Positions 23,966-32,196 of a stretch of DNA of 64,000 nt are shown one piece after another. The notes under the pieces are model-generated. The model had not been told where the DNA came from and did no database searches. It was given only the letters and a program-made list of their open reading frames with translations. A program made the position numbers and the translations under genes. The first letter of the stretch is position 1, and each line of letters starts with the position of its first letter. This DNA comes from Bin5 sp965200685 (GTDB taxonomy: Bacteria; Chloroflexota; Anaerolineae; Caldilineales; Caldilineaceae), in the NCBI GenBank assembly GCA_965200685.1, contig OZ241379.1:3038001-3102000 (forward strand). Direction: 5' to 3'.

Positions 23966-26719
23966 ATGACGACATATTGCAAAAAACTGATCGAAGTAAC
24001 CCTGCCTTTGGACGCCATCAACGCGGCCGCGGCCCGGGAGAAGTCTATCCGCCACGGACACCCCAGCACATTGCATCTGTGGTGGGCCAGGCGACCGTTG
24101 GCTGCCTGCCGTGCGGTTCTGTTCGCGCAGATAGTGGACGACCCAAGCGAGCATCCTGAATTGTGGGACACAGAGGAACTGCAGCAGGCCGAACGGGAAC
24201 GGCTTTTTGGGCTGATCGAGGAGCTGGTGCAGTGGGAGAATATCAACAATACGGAGCTGCTGGCTAAGGCCAACGCGGAGATGCGCCGCTGGGTCATGGA
24301 AGAGAGACTTCCGGCGGTGTTGGATCCCTTTGCCGGCGGTGGGGCAATCCCACTTTCCGCGCAGCAGTTGGGGTTGGAGGCCCATGCCAGTGATCTAAAC
24401 CCTGTGGCGGTGCTGATCAACAAGGCTATGATCGAGATCCCGCCTAAATGGGCTGGGCAGCCGCCGCTGAGTGAACAGCACACCCTAGATCACTGGCCTG
24501 GGTCCACGGGCTTGGCTGCGGATGTGCGACACTATGGGGAGTGGATGCGGGACGAGGCATACAAGCGCATCGGTCATCTCTACCCCAAGGCCAAGTTGTC
24601 CGCTGGGCTAGAGGCAACAGTCATCGCTTGGCTATGGGCGCGCACGGTGACCTGCCCGAACCCTGCTTGCCGCGCCGCGATGCCATTGGTCAGCTCATTT
24701 TGGCTGTCGAAGAAGAAGGGACGCCGAGCATGGATAGAAGCGGAGGTAGATCGTGGGGCAGATCCGCCACAGATTCGATTCACTATCGGCGGGGATACTG
24801 AGGGCCGCAGGCATCCGGGCACAGCACCTGATCCCCCGAAAGTAGCTAGGGGTGCAAAGTTTCTCTGCCTAGCCTGTGGGAATGTGGCCCCTGACGCGCA
24901 TATCAGGGGGGAGAGCATGGCAGGGCGTATGGGCGCGCAGTTACTGGCAATCATAGCCGAGGGAGACCACAAGCGCATCTATCTACCCCCTACAAAGGAA
25001 CACGAGACCATAGCCCGACAGGCCAAACCGTCTTGGAAACCGGAACAAGCGATGAACCGGGATACGAGTAATTTGGTCAGTGGTCGCGGCTATGGTTTCT
25101 TCACTTGGTCCGATCTTTTCACATCTCGGCAATTGGTGGCATTGACCACCTTCAGTGATTTGATAGGGGAAGCGCGGCAGCGGGTCATAGCCGACGCGCA
25201 GGCAGCAGGTTTTGACGCGGCCCGATCTGAGGAATATGCGGATGCGGTGGCGACGTATCTGGCGTTGAGTGTCAGCCGTGCGGCCAATCGTATGTCAACC
25301 ATTTGCTTTTGGGATACACAAGGCGAAAACGTTCAGCAGGTGTTTGCACGACAGGCTCTGCCCATGACATGGGACTTTATTGAGGCCAATCTGTTCTGCA
25401 ACGCTACTGGGAGCTGGCTGAATAACCTTCAGTATGTCTGTGCGAACCTAGAGAGACTCCCTGGCAGTGTAGTGCAAGGCGTGGCAGTCCAAAGAAATGC
25501 AGTGATGCCATGGACGGGGCAATCCTGTTTGATCAGCACCGACCCACCCTACTATGACAACATCGGCTACGCAGACCTGAGCGACTTCTTCTACGTGTGG
25601 CTGCGGCGTTCGTTAGGCCACATCTACCCGGAACTATTCGCAACGCTGCTGGTTCCCAAAGCTGAGGAACTGGTAGCCACCCCCTATCGCTTTGATGGCG
25701 ATAAGGAAAAGGCCCAAGAGTTCTTTGAGGATGGTCTCTTCCAAGCTTTCGCCCGTATGCGAGAGGTAGCTCATCCCAACTATCCCTTGACGATCTACTA
25801 TGCGTATAAACAGAGGGAATCGACACAGGATGGCAAGACTTCAACCGGCTGGGAAACCATGCTAGAGGGGCTGATACAGACGGGTTATCAGATCACTGGC
25901 ACCTGGCCCATGCGGACTGAACAACCTGGCGGTCTGCGGGTGATAGGTAAGAACGCGCTGGCCTCCTCCATTGTGTTGGTCTGCCGGCCGCGGCCAGCCG
26001 ATGCGCCGCGTACTGGTCGGCGGCGGTTCCTGCGTGCCCTGCGGACTGAGCTACCGGCCGCCCTGCACCTCATGCAGCAGGGCCACATCGCGCCGGTGGA
26101 CATGAACCAAGCGGTCATCGGCCCGGGCATGGCCATCTACTCCCGCTATCGCCAGATCTTGGAAGCCGATGGCACCTCCATGCCAGTGCGTACAGCCCTG
26201 GCTTTCATCAACCAAGTCGTGGACGAGTACCTAGCCGACCAAGACGGTGAATACGATGCGGACACCCGCTGGGCCTTGGCTTGGTTTGAGCAGCATGCCT
26301 TTAGCGAGGGAGTATATGGGGACGCGGAGACCCTAGCCACAGCCAAGAACATATCGGTGCAGGGCTTAGTAGAGGCCGGCATCCTACATTCTGGTGGTGG
26401 CAAGGTGCGCTTGGTCCGCCGGGACGAGTTGGATCTTGAGTGGGATCCGACTACAGACAAGCGTCTGACGGCGTGGGAAGTATGCCAACAGATGATATAT
26501 GCGGTGGGTCACCGGGGTGAGCCTGTGGCTGGGGAGATGCTGCGGACTGGTGGCGTAGCTGCGGTTGCGGCCCAGTCGTTGGCCTATCGGTTATATGCCA
26601 TCAGTGAGAAGAACGGCTGGGCGGAGGAGGCGTTCTGGTACAATGTGTTGATTACCTCATGGTCGGAGCTCAGCAAACTGTCCATGGTGCCTCTGCAGGA
26701 ACAGGGCCAGTTTGTCTGA
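23966..26719 (+). CDS. DUF1156 DNA methyltransferase (orphan)
   Basis: A 917-residue protein. Residues 1-60 match the DUF1156 start (LIEVTLPLDAINAAAAREKS, HPSTLHLWWARRPLAACRAV). SAM motif I, LDPFAGGGAIPL, is near 117. Zinc-ribbon-like cysteines CPNPAC (about 229) and CLAC (about 300) follow. The catalytic DPPYYDN is near 525. Motif I before a long inserted region and then DPPY is an alpha-class arrangement, expected for N6-adenine or N4-cytosine methylation. DUF1156 proteins usually belong to helicase/methylase/ATPase (Hma-like) phage-defence loci, but no helicase or DUF499 ATPase is adjacent. The last 12 codons are supplied by the repeat array that follows. Confidence 0.85.
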   Translation: MTTYCKKLIEVTLPLDAINAAAAREKSIRHGHPSTLHLWWARRPLAACRAVLFAQIVDDPSEHPELWDTEELQQAERERLFGLIEELVQWENINNTELLAKANAEMRRWVMEERLPAVLDPFAGGGAIPLSAQQLGLEAHASDLNPVAVLINKAMIEIPPKWAGQPPLSEQHTLDHWPGSTGLAADVRHYGEWMRDEAYKRIGHLYPKAKLSAGLEATVIAWLWARTVTCPNPACRAAMPLVSSFWLSKKKGRRAWIEAEVDRGADPPQIRFTIGGDTEGRRHPGTAPDPPKVARGAKFLCLACGNVAPDAHIRGESMAGRMGAQLLAIIAEGDHKRIYLPPTKEHETIARQAKPSWKPEQAMNRDTSNLVSGRGYGFFTWSDLFTSRQLVALTTFSDLIGEARQRVIADAQAAGFDAARSEEYADAVATYLALSVSRAANRMSTICFWDTQGENVQQVFARQALPMTWDFIEANLFCNATGSWLNNLQYVCANLERLPGSVVQGVAVQRNAVMPWTGQSCLISTDPPYYDNIGYADLSDFFYVWLRRSLGHIYPELFATLLVPKAEELVATPYRFDGDKEKAQEFFEDGLFQAFARMREVAHPNYPLTIYYAYKQRESTQDGKTSTGWETMLEGLIQTGYQITGTWPMRTEQPGGLRVIGKNALASSIVLVCRPRPADAPRTGRRRFLRALRTELPAALHLMQQGHIAPVDMNQAVIGPGMAIYSRYRQILEADGTSMPVRTALAFINQVVDEYLADQDGEYDADTRWALAWFEQHAFSEGVYGDAETLATAKNISVQGLVEAGILHSGGGKVRLVRRDELDLEWDPTTDKRLTAWEVCQQMIYAVGHRGEPVAGEMLRTGGVAAVAAQSLAYRLYAISEKNGWAEEAFWYNVLITSWSELSKLSMVPLQEQGQFV

Positions 26720-26967
26720 ATCAGGATTTACAAGATTAGAGGATGAACAGGATAAAGCCCATTCATCCCATGGTGCCTTTGCAGGAATAGGGCCAGCTTG
26801 TCTGAATCAGGATTTACAAGATTAGAGGATGAACAGGATTAACCCCATTCATCCCATGGTGCCTTTGCGGGAACAGGGCCAGTTTGTCTGAATCAGGATT
26901 TACAAGATTAGAGGATGAACAGGATACCCCCATTCATCCCATGGTGCCTTTGCAGGAATAGGGTCAG

Positions 26968-27108
26968 CTTGTCTGAATCAGGATTTACAAGATTAGCGGA
27001 TGAACAGGATAACCCCATTCATCGCGTGCCGGCCTGATCAGGCAACAAGGGAGTGTGCGGCTGTACTCCTGAAAATCCTTAAATCCAGAGAATCCTGATT
27101 CAGACAAG
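26968..27108 (+). mobile_element. MITE-like element, copy 1 (18-bp inverted ends)
   Basis: 141 bp bounded by CTTGTCTGAATCAGGATT (26968-26985) and its exact reverse complement (27091-27108). No coding capacity. Mobility is inferred from the structure and the multiple copies. Confidence 0.55.
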
Positions 27109-27256
27109 GTTTTCAGGCAGATGATAAATTGTACCCATTATTTCATGGTGCCTCTGCAGGAACAGGGTCAGCTTGTCTGAATCAGGATTTACAAGATTAG
27201 CGGATGAACAGGATAAACCCATTCATCCCATGGTGCCTTTGCAGGAACAGGGTCAG

Positions 27257-27398
27257 CTTGTCTGAATCAGGATTTACAAGATTAGCGGATGAACAGGATT
27301 AACCCCATTCATCGCGTGCCGACCTGATCAGGCAACAAGGGAGTGTGCGGCTGTACTCCTGAAAATCCTTAAATCCAGAGAATCCTGATTCAGACAAG
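27257..27398 (+). mobile_element. MITE-like element, copy 2
   Basis: 142 bp with the same perfect 18-bp inverted ends (27257-27274 and 27381-27398), almost identical to copy 1 internally. Confidence 0.55.
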
Positions 27399-27461
27399 GT
27401 TTTCAGGCAGATGATAAATTGTACCCATTATTTCATGGTGCCTCTGCGGGAACAGGGCCAT

Positions 27462-27657
27462 CTTGTCTGAATCAGGATTTACACGATTAGAGGATGAACA
27501 GGATAACCCCATTCATCGCGTGCCGGCCTGATCAGGCAACAAGGGAGTGTGCGGCTGTACTCCTGAAAATCCTTAAATCCCTGTTTCGCTTGCCCCCGGA
27601 ATGCCCAATGGCACATTCAAAGGGCGGGGGCAAGCGAAAAATCCTGATTCAGACAAG
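27462..27657 (+). mobile_element. MITE-like element, copy 3 with nested palindrome
   Basis: 196 bp between the same ends (27462-27479 and 27640-27657). The four bases AGAG of copies 1 and 2 are replaced by a palindromic 58-bp unit at about 27582-27639. Confidence 0.55.
27584..27639. repeat. Palindromic unit C, copy 1
   Basis: TTTCGCTTGCCCCC (27584-27597) and GGGGGCAAGCGAAA (27626-27639) are perfect 14-bp inverted repeats around a 28-base loop that itself holds GCCC/GGGC. Confidence 0.8.
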
Positions 27658-27767
27658 GTTTTCATGCGACGATACATTGTAGCCATTGTCATTTTTTGGC
27701 ACAGAAAATTTTGTCATTGTACCCATTATTGCTCGTGCCAAAACTCCTGAAAATCCTTAAATCCTTG

Positions 27768-27823
27768 TTTCGCTTGCCCCCGGAATGCCCAATGGCACAT
27801 TCAAAGGGCGGCGGCAAGCGAAA
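27768..27823. repeat. Palindromic unit C, copy 2
   Basis: The same unit as at 27584, with one base changed in the right arm (GGCGGCAAGCGAAA at 27810-27823). It too is followed by AATCCTGATTCAGACAAG. Confidence 0.8.
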
Positions 27824-27909
27824 AATCCTGATTCAGACAAGCGAAAAATCCTGATTCAGACAAGGTTTACTTTGTGCTTATTCAATCCAAGAGACCATGG
27901 GAACAGATC

Positions 27910-29190
27910 ATGCTACAACACAATTGGGCTGGGAATATCGAATTCGGGGCTGCTCAGGTTCACGCGCCACAGACAGTAGAAGAACTGCAGGAACTGGTGC
28001 GCGGCAGCCGCAAAGTGAAGGTAGTCGGCTCGGGCCATTCATTCAATGACATTGCCGATACCGCTGATACGCAGATCTCGCTGGAGAGGCTTGCATGGGA
28101 GCGGGCAACCCCATCCGCGCAGGTGACCTTTGATCACGCACGCGGCACAGTGACATGCAGCGCGGGGATCACATACGGCGAGCTCTGTCCCCTGCTGCAT
28201 CGGGAAGGTGTGGCTCTGCAGAATATGGCCTCTCTGCCACACATCACAGTGGCCGGAGCCTGCGCCACGGCCACCCATGGTTCGGGCGATGAACATGGCA
28301 ATCTGGCCACTGCGGTTGTCGGTTTGGACTTGGTGACAGCAGACGGAGAGCTGCGGACGCTTTCCCCTACACATGACCAGGAGACGTTCCAGGGGGCGGT
28401 CGTGGGCCTGGGCGGGTTGGGTGTGGTAACAAAGATCACCCTAGCGACCGTTGCGGCCTTTTCCATGCAGCAGGAGGTATATGAAAACATGCCGGTAGCT
28501 GCCGTGTACAACCACTTTGATGACATTATGTCCAGTGGCTACAGTGTCAGTTTGTTCACTGACTGGCAGCATGGAAAGGTCAGTCAAGTCTGGGTGAAGC
28601 ATTATCTTGCGGAGGGGGCTGCCATCCCTGTGGCCGAAGACTTTTACGGGGCCACGCCCGCGCCGACTCATCGACATCCCGTGACCAGACTTTCGCCGCA
28701 TCCTTGCACGCCCCAGATGGGCATCCCCGGCCCATGGCACGAACGGCTGCCCCACACCCGGGTAGGGCACACCCCGGCCAGTGGAGATGAGCTGCAGACG
28801 GAGTATTTCGTGCCTCGCTCCCATGCAGTTGAGGCCTTGCAGGCCCTGGAACAGCTCCAGGAACAGTTTGCTCCGCTGCTCTGGATTTCAGAGGTGCGCT
28901 CCATCGCGGCCGACCGCCTATGGCTGAGTCCAAGTTATGGCACACCGTCTGTCGGTATCCACTTTTCTTGGAAGAGGGATTGGCCGGCCATCGCCCAGCT
29001 ACTGCCAGTCATTGAAGCCACGCTTGCCCCCTTCAATGTTCGTCCCCATTGGGGGAAACTGTGTACACTCGCGCCGGCCCTCGTGCAGGCGCGCTACCCG
29101 CGCATGGCGGATTTTCAGACGCTGCTGCGTTCCTTGGACCCCCAAGGTACGTTCCGCAACGCCTATCTGGAGCACTATATTTGGGGATGA
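27910..29190 (+). CDS. Alditol-oxidase-like FAD-dependent oxidase
   Basis: A 426-residue VAO-family flavoprotein. The covalent-FAD motif GSGHSFNDIADT is near 44, whose His corresponds to the flavinylated His of Streptomyces AldO. NMASLPHITVAGACATATHG near 100 is the PCMH-domain signature. The C terminus holds PGPWHERLPH, LQTEYFVPR, SEVRSIAADRLWLSPSYG and RPHWGK, matching the alditol/xylitol oxidase active site. Such enzymes oxidise polyols with O2, giving H2O2. The ATG at 27910 is preferred, because the frame to 27874 begins in repeat-derived sequence. Transcription must start in or just after the repeat array. Confidence 0.9.
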   Translation: MLQHNWAGNIEFGAAQVHAPQTVEELQELVRGSRKVKVVGSGHSFNDIADTADTQISLERLAWERATPSAQVTFDHARGTVTCSAGITYGELCPLLHREGVALQNMASLPHITVAGACATATHGSGDEHGNLATAVVGLDLVTADGELRTLSPTHDQETFQGAVVGLGGLGVVTKITLATVAAFSMQQEVYENMPVAAVYNHFDDIMSSGYSVSLFTDWQHGKVSQVWVKHYLAEGAAIPVAEDFYGATPAPTHRHPVTRLSPHPCTPQMGIPGPWHERLPHTRVGHTPASGDELQTEYFVPRSHAVEALQALEQLQEQFAPLLWISEVRSIAADRLWLSPSYGTPSVGIHFSWKRDWPAIAQLLPVIEATLAPFNVRPHWGKLCTLAPALVQARYPRMADFQTLLRSLDPQGTFRNAYLEHYIWG

Positions 29191-29216
29191 CCGGCTGCCA
29201 GCACAGCCCATATCCT

Positions 29217-29717
29217 ATGGCAACATTGTTCTTGATCTGTGGGCTGCCCGGGGCCGGCAAGACAACCCTCGCGCGGCAGCTTGAACAGTCCCAGCCGGCC
29301 CTGCGCCTGTGTCCTGACGAGTGGATCGTGGGCCTGCTGGCCGACCTGTCAAACAGTGCCGAGCGGGACCGTCTACGCGCGCCCGTAGAGGCACTTCAAT
29401 GGCAGCTCGCCAAACGCGCGCTTGCCCTCCGCATGGATGTGGTGCTGGAGTGGGGCTTTTGGTCGCGCGCGGAGCGCAGCTTCTATCGTCAGGAAGCAGA
29501 AGCAATCGGTGCCAGGGTCACGTTGTACTATCTGGAGGTGAGCCGGGACGAGCTGTGGGCCAGATTGGTGAAACGCAACGCCAATATGCCGCCCGGCACC
29601 TTTGCCGTCAGCGAGGAGGAGCTCGACCTCTGGTGGAACCTGTTTGAGCCGCCCTTACAGGACGAGCTTATGTTGGTTCAGGCCCCACCATTGTCGGCAG
29701 GATCAGATCGTCGATGA
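29217..29717 (+). CDS. AAA_33-type P-loop kinase
   Basis: A 166-residue P-loop protein. Walker A, LICGLPGAGKTTLARQLE, is at residues 5-22 and LCPDEWIVGLL near 33. A helix-rich lid with VVLEWGFWSRAER is near 78, and YYLEVSRDELWARLVKR near 103 gives the LID arginines. It resembles zeta-toxin or gluconate-kinase-like small kinases; the substrate is unknown. An alternative start at 29187 overlaps the oxidase stop (ATGA) and would add ten residues. The 3' end overlaps the convergent DUF58 gene by 50 bases. Confidence 0.8.
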   Translation: MATLFLICGLPGAGKTTLARQLEQSQPALRLCPDEWIVGLLADLSNSAERDRLRAPVEALQWQLAKRALALRMDVVLEWGFWSRAERSFYRQEAEAIGARVTLYYLEVSRDELWARLVKRNANMPPGTFAVSEEELDLWWNLFEPPLQDELMLVQAPPLSAGSDRR

Positions 29718-31011
29718 TATGGGGTAGATGATAGACAGTGATGCCGCTCAGGTGGTCTGTGGGCGGGCGTTCCGCGAGGGTGAAGAGCACGACCGGTCGG
29801 CCGGCCGTTGAAAGGTCCAGCAGGCTGGCCAACAATGCCTCATGGGCGATGGCGGTCACCATCACAATGGTAGCACCCCAAGCCAAGCGGGGGGCTTCCT
29901 GGACCAATAGCGTTTCAATCTGGCTGCTGGCAAAGGGCGTGATCGCGGCCAACATCTCCAGAATGCGGGTGAGCTGGTGAGGACTGCGCCCTGGCAGCAG
30001 ACGGATGGGCTGATCGCTTTCCGGTAGGGTGCCATTGGCGATCAGGCCCACGGACAAGCGTTGCTCTACCGCAAGTGCCGCCAGACTGGCAGCCACACTG
30101 ATGACCCGCTCCAGCAGGTCAGGAATCGTGCCATGCCAATGGCGTTCCAGTGTGGCGATGTTCAAGAACAGCAGGATCTGCTCCTCTCGGCTTGGCTCAT
30201 ACACGCGGCTGAGCAGAGCTTGGTGGCGGGCGGTCGCCTTCCAATGCACCCGCCGCACGCTGTCTTCCGTTTGCCAGGCGCGCACACCAACGGTGCGGAT
30301 GGGGTCCTCAAATAGATGTCTGCTTGCCCGTTGGTCGCCAAACGGGTTCTTGCTGGGCAGCTTTAGCTCTGCTGTCGAATACAGCCGGGGATAGACGATA
30401 AAGAACTCTTCTAAGGGAAGCTGGGCCGTGCGGCTGAAGAACCCAAAGCCATCACCGCTTTCGATGCGGGTCGGACCGAAGCGGTGGAACCCCCGGGCCG
30501 TGCAGGAGATGGTGTAGACTCGGGTGAGCCGTTGCAAAGCGTTGGGCATCCAAAATGAGAGATATTCGCCCCGGTTCGTCACCCGATTGAGGGAGACCAT
30601 CTGCCCGTTAATGGGCAGGCTGGCCGGGAAGCTGTCGTGGGTCGTCAGCCATGTCAACGGCAGGAACTTGCGGTTGTGCAGCTCCAAGGTCAGCCCGATC
30701 TCCTCACCCAGAAACGCCCGTTTCTCAGTAAAAATGCGCCGATACTCTACCCCGTTCAAGCTCAATGCGTTCCACAGCCAGGCGATGCCGATCAGAACGA
30801 GAATCATCACGGCTGTAGTCGTAAAAAAGATGTTCTGTAGGAACAGCCCGATGCCCAGCAAAAGCAGGACTAGCAGAATCCAGGCGTCGGTGAACTGGGT
30901 GTCTTTCTCCAGGTCGAGCCAATGCTTGCGTCCCCGGAAGCGGGCAAAGCGCAGGCCACCTCTGGTCGGCTTCTCCTCAGATGTAGAGGGCGGCGGCTGG
31001 AAATCGAACAT
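29668..31011 (-). CDS. DUF58 domain protein
   Basis: A 447-residue membrane-anchored protein. Two hydrophobic segments lie near 40-85 (ILLVLLLLGIGLFLQNIFF and VMILVLIGIAWLWNAL), with a DUF58 core later (RAWQTEDSVRRVHWKATARH near 235). The C-terminal half is vWA-like. DUF58 genes accompany MoxR ATPases, which act as chaperones on vWA proteins. The start is set at 31011 (MFDFQPPP) because everything upstream is repeat DNA, in which the frame happens to stay open for 57 more codons. No Shine-Dalgarno is visible. Confidence 0.85.
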   Translation of the reverse strand: MFDFQPPPSTSEEKPTRGGLRFARFRGRKHWLDLEKDTQFTDAWILLVLLLLGIGLFLQNIFFTTTAVMILVLIGIAWLWNALSLNGVEYRRIFTEKRAFLGEEIGLTLELHNRKFLPLTWLTTHDSFPASLPINGQMVSLNRVTNRGEYLSFWMPNALQRLTRVYTISCTARGFHRFGPTRIESGDGFGFFSRTAQLPLEEFFIVYPRLYSTAELKLPSKNPFGDQRASRHLFEDPIRTVGVRAWQTEDSVRRVHWKATARHQALLSRVYEPSREEQILLFLNIATLERHWHGTIPDLLERVISVAASLAALAVEQRLSVGLIANGTLPESDQPIRLLPGRSPHQLTRILEMLAAITPFASSQIETLLVQEAPRLAWGATIVMVTAIAHEALLASLLDLSTAGRPVVLFTLAERPPTDHLSGITVYHLPHIIDDLILPTMVGPEPT

Positions 31012-31244
31012 GGAATAATGGGTACAATGACAAAATTTTCTGTGCCAAAAGGGGTTATCCTGTTCATCCGTTAATCTTGTAAATCCTGATTCAGACAAGC
31101 TGGCCCTGTTTCTGCAGAGGCACCATGGAGTAGTGGTAACAATGACAAAATTTTCTGTGCCAAAAGGGGTTATCCTGTTCATCCGCTAATCTTGTAAATC
31201 CTGATTCAGACAAGCTGGCTCTGTTCCCGCAGAGGCACCATCAT
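31012..31244 (-). repeat. Two inverted copies of repeat unit A between moxR and DUF58
   Basis: Two head-to-tail copies of about 112 bp (about 31012-31127 and 31128-31240) contain the reverse complement of unit A (AATCCTGATTCAGACAAGCT, CAGAGGCACCAT). Each is joined to a second segment, AAAATTTTCTGTGCCAAAAG, also found inverted near 27696-27715. Read with the operon, they follow the moxR stop and reach to one base before the DUF58 start codon. Confidence 0.85.
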
Positions 31245-32183
31245 TCAATCCACCACTGGGACCGGCACACTGTTGACCACATCGCTCACCACTTGCTGCG
31301 GCGAACGGCCGCGCAGACGGGTCTGGGGGCTGATATGAATGCGATGGGTGAGCAGCACCGGGGCCAGATGCTGTATATCACTGGGGATCACGAATTTGCG
31401 GTTCCGCAGGCCGGCCAGGGCCTGGCTGGCCCGGTAGAGGGCCAGCGAGCCGCGGGGGCTGACCCCCAGTTCGACCGATGGATGTTCCCGGGTGGCGCGT
31501 ACAACCTGCAGCAGATAGCGACGTATGTCTTCATTGACGTGAACCGCCCGCACCTCCTTCTGGAGGGCTGTCACCTGCTCGGCGGACACCACTGGCTCTA
31601 GGGATTCCAAGGGATCTCTGCGTTGGTAGCGTAGTAACATCTGCTCCTCTTCCTCTTCGCTGGGATATCCCAGGCCCAGGAGCATCAGAAAGCGGTCCAT
31701 CTGGGCCTCAGGTAGGGGAAATGTGCCCTCTAGTTCAATCGGATTTTGGGTTGCCAGCACCAGAAACGGCGATGGCAGGCGGAAGGTATCCCGGTCAATG
31801 GTCACCTGCCGCTCCTGCATGGCCTCCAGCAGAGCAGATTGGGTGCGGGGCGTGGCCCGGTTGATTTCATCGGCCAGCACTACCTGACTTACAAGCGGGC
31901 CGGGTCGGAATTCAAATTCTTGGGTCTTTTGATTGAAGAAGCTGATGCCGGTTACATCGCTCGGGAGCAGGTCCGGGGTGAATTGAATGCGGGCAAAGCT
32001 GGCGTTGATGCTGCGGGCCAATGCTTTGGCAAGAGTTGTCTTGCCAATTCCCGGCACATCTTCCAGCAGCACATGCCCATCGCACAGGAGGGCGACCAGC
32101 AGCATTTCCACTACATGGGGTTTGCCGACAATCACTAGGCCGATGGCCTCTTGAATTCTTTCTGCAAGTTCTCGGCAATTCAC
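31245..32183 (-). CDS. MoxR-type AAA+ ATPase
   Basis: A 312-residue AAA+ ATPase of the MoxR clade. Walker A (VPGIGKTTLAKALA) is near 45, Walker B VLADEINRATPRTQSALLEA near 105, sensor 1 VLATQNPIE near 148 and FLMLLGLGYPSEEEE near 170. MoxR proteins remodel vWA-domain partners such as DUF58 proteins. A GTG start at 32183 (VNCRELAERIQEA) gives the usual length and begins 13 bases after the sixA stop; the longer frame would overlap sixA. It is separated from its presumed DUF58 partner by the repeat insertion. Confidence 0.9.
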   Translation of the reverse strand: MNCRELAERIQEAIGLVIVGKPHVVEMLLVALLCDGHVLLEDVPGIGKTTLAKALARSINASFARIQFTPDLLPSDVTGISFFNQKTQEFEFRPGPLVSQVVLADEINRATPRTQSALLEAMQERQVTIDRDTFRLPSPFLVLATQNPIELEGTFPLPEAQMDRFLMLLGLGYPSEEEEEQMLLRYQRRDPLESLEPVVSAEQVTALQKEVRAVHVNEDIRRYLLQVVRATREHPSVELGVSPRGSLALYRASQALAGLRNRKFVIPSDIQHLAPVLLTHRIHISPQTRLRGRSPQQVVSDVVNSVPVPVVD

Positions 32184-32196
32184 AAATTCTTCTGTC

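Larger units (their letters stand above)
26683..27865 (+). repeat. Nested repeat array after the DUF1156 gene
   Basis: A 1.2-kb block without genes. Unit A (about 85 bp, beginning CATGGTGCC and containing CAGGATTTACAAGATTAG) starts at 26683, 26769, 26855, 26940, 27144, 27229 and 27434. After the 4th, 6th and 7th copies comes unit B (about 120 bp, beginning TCGCGTGCC, at about 27022, 27312 and 27516). B ends with AATCCTGATTCAGACAAG, the reverse complement of CTTGTCTGAATCAGGATT in A. Near the right edge GCGAAAAATCCTGATTCAG occurs twice in tandem. Spacing is regular and there are no unique spacers, so it is not a CRISPR array. Confidence 0.9.

Noticed and set aside
26683..27865. CRISPR-like array after the methyltransferase gene
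   Set aside because: Units of about 85 bp repeat without unique spacers, and the longer units are inverted-end elements; no cas gene is near.
27494..27979. Two short frames in the repeat array as genes
   Set aside because: They read through repeat units and their palindromes, and differ only by repeat copy.
31012..31182. Upstream 57-codon extension of the DUF58 protein
   Set aside because: It is entirely repeat DNA, and the family-like sequence starts at 31011; kept only as a note on possible read-through.
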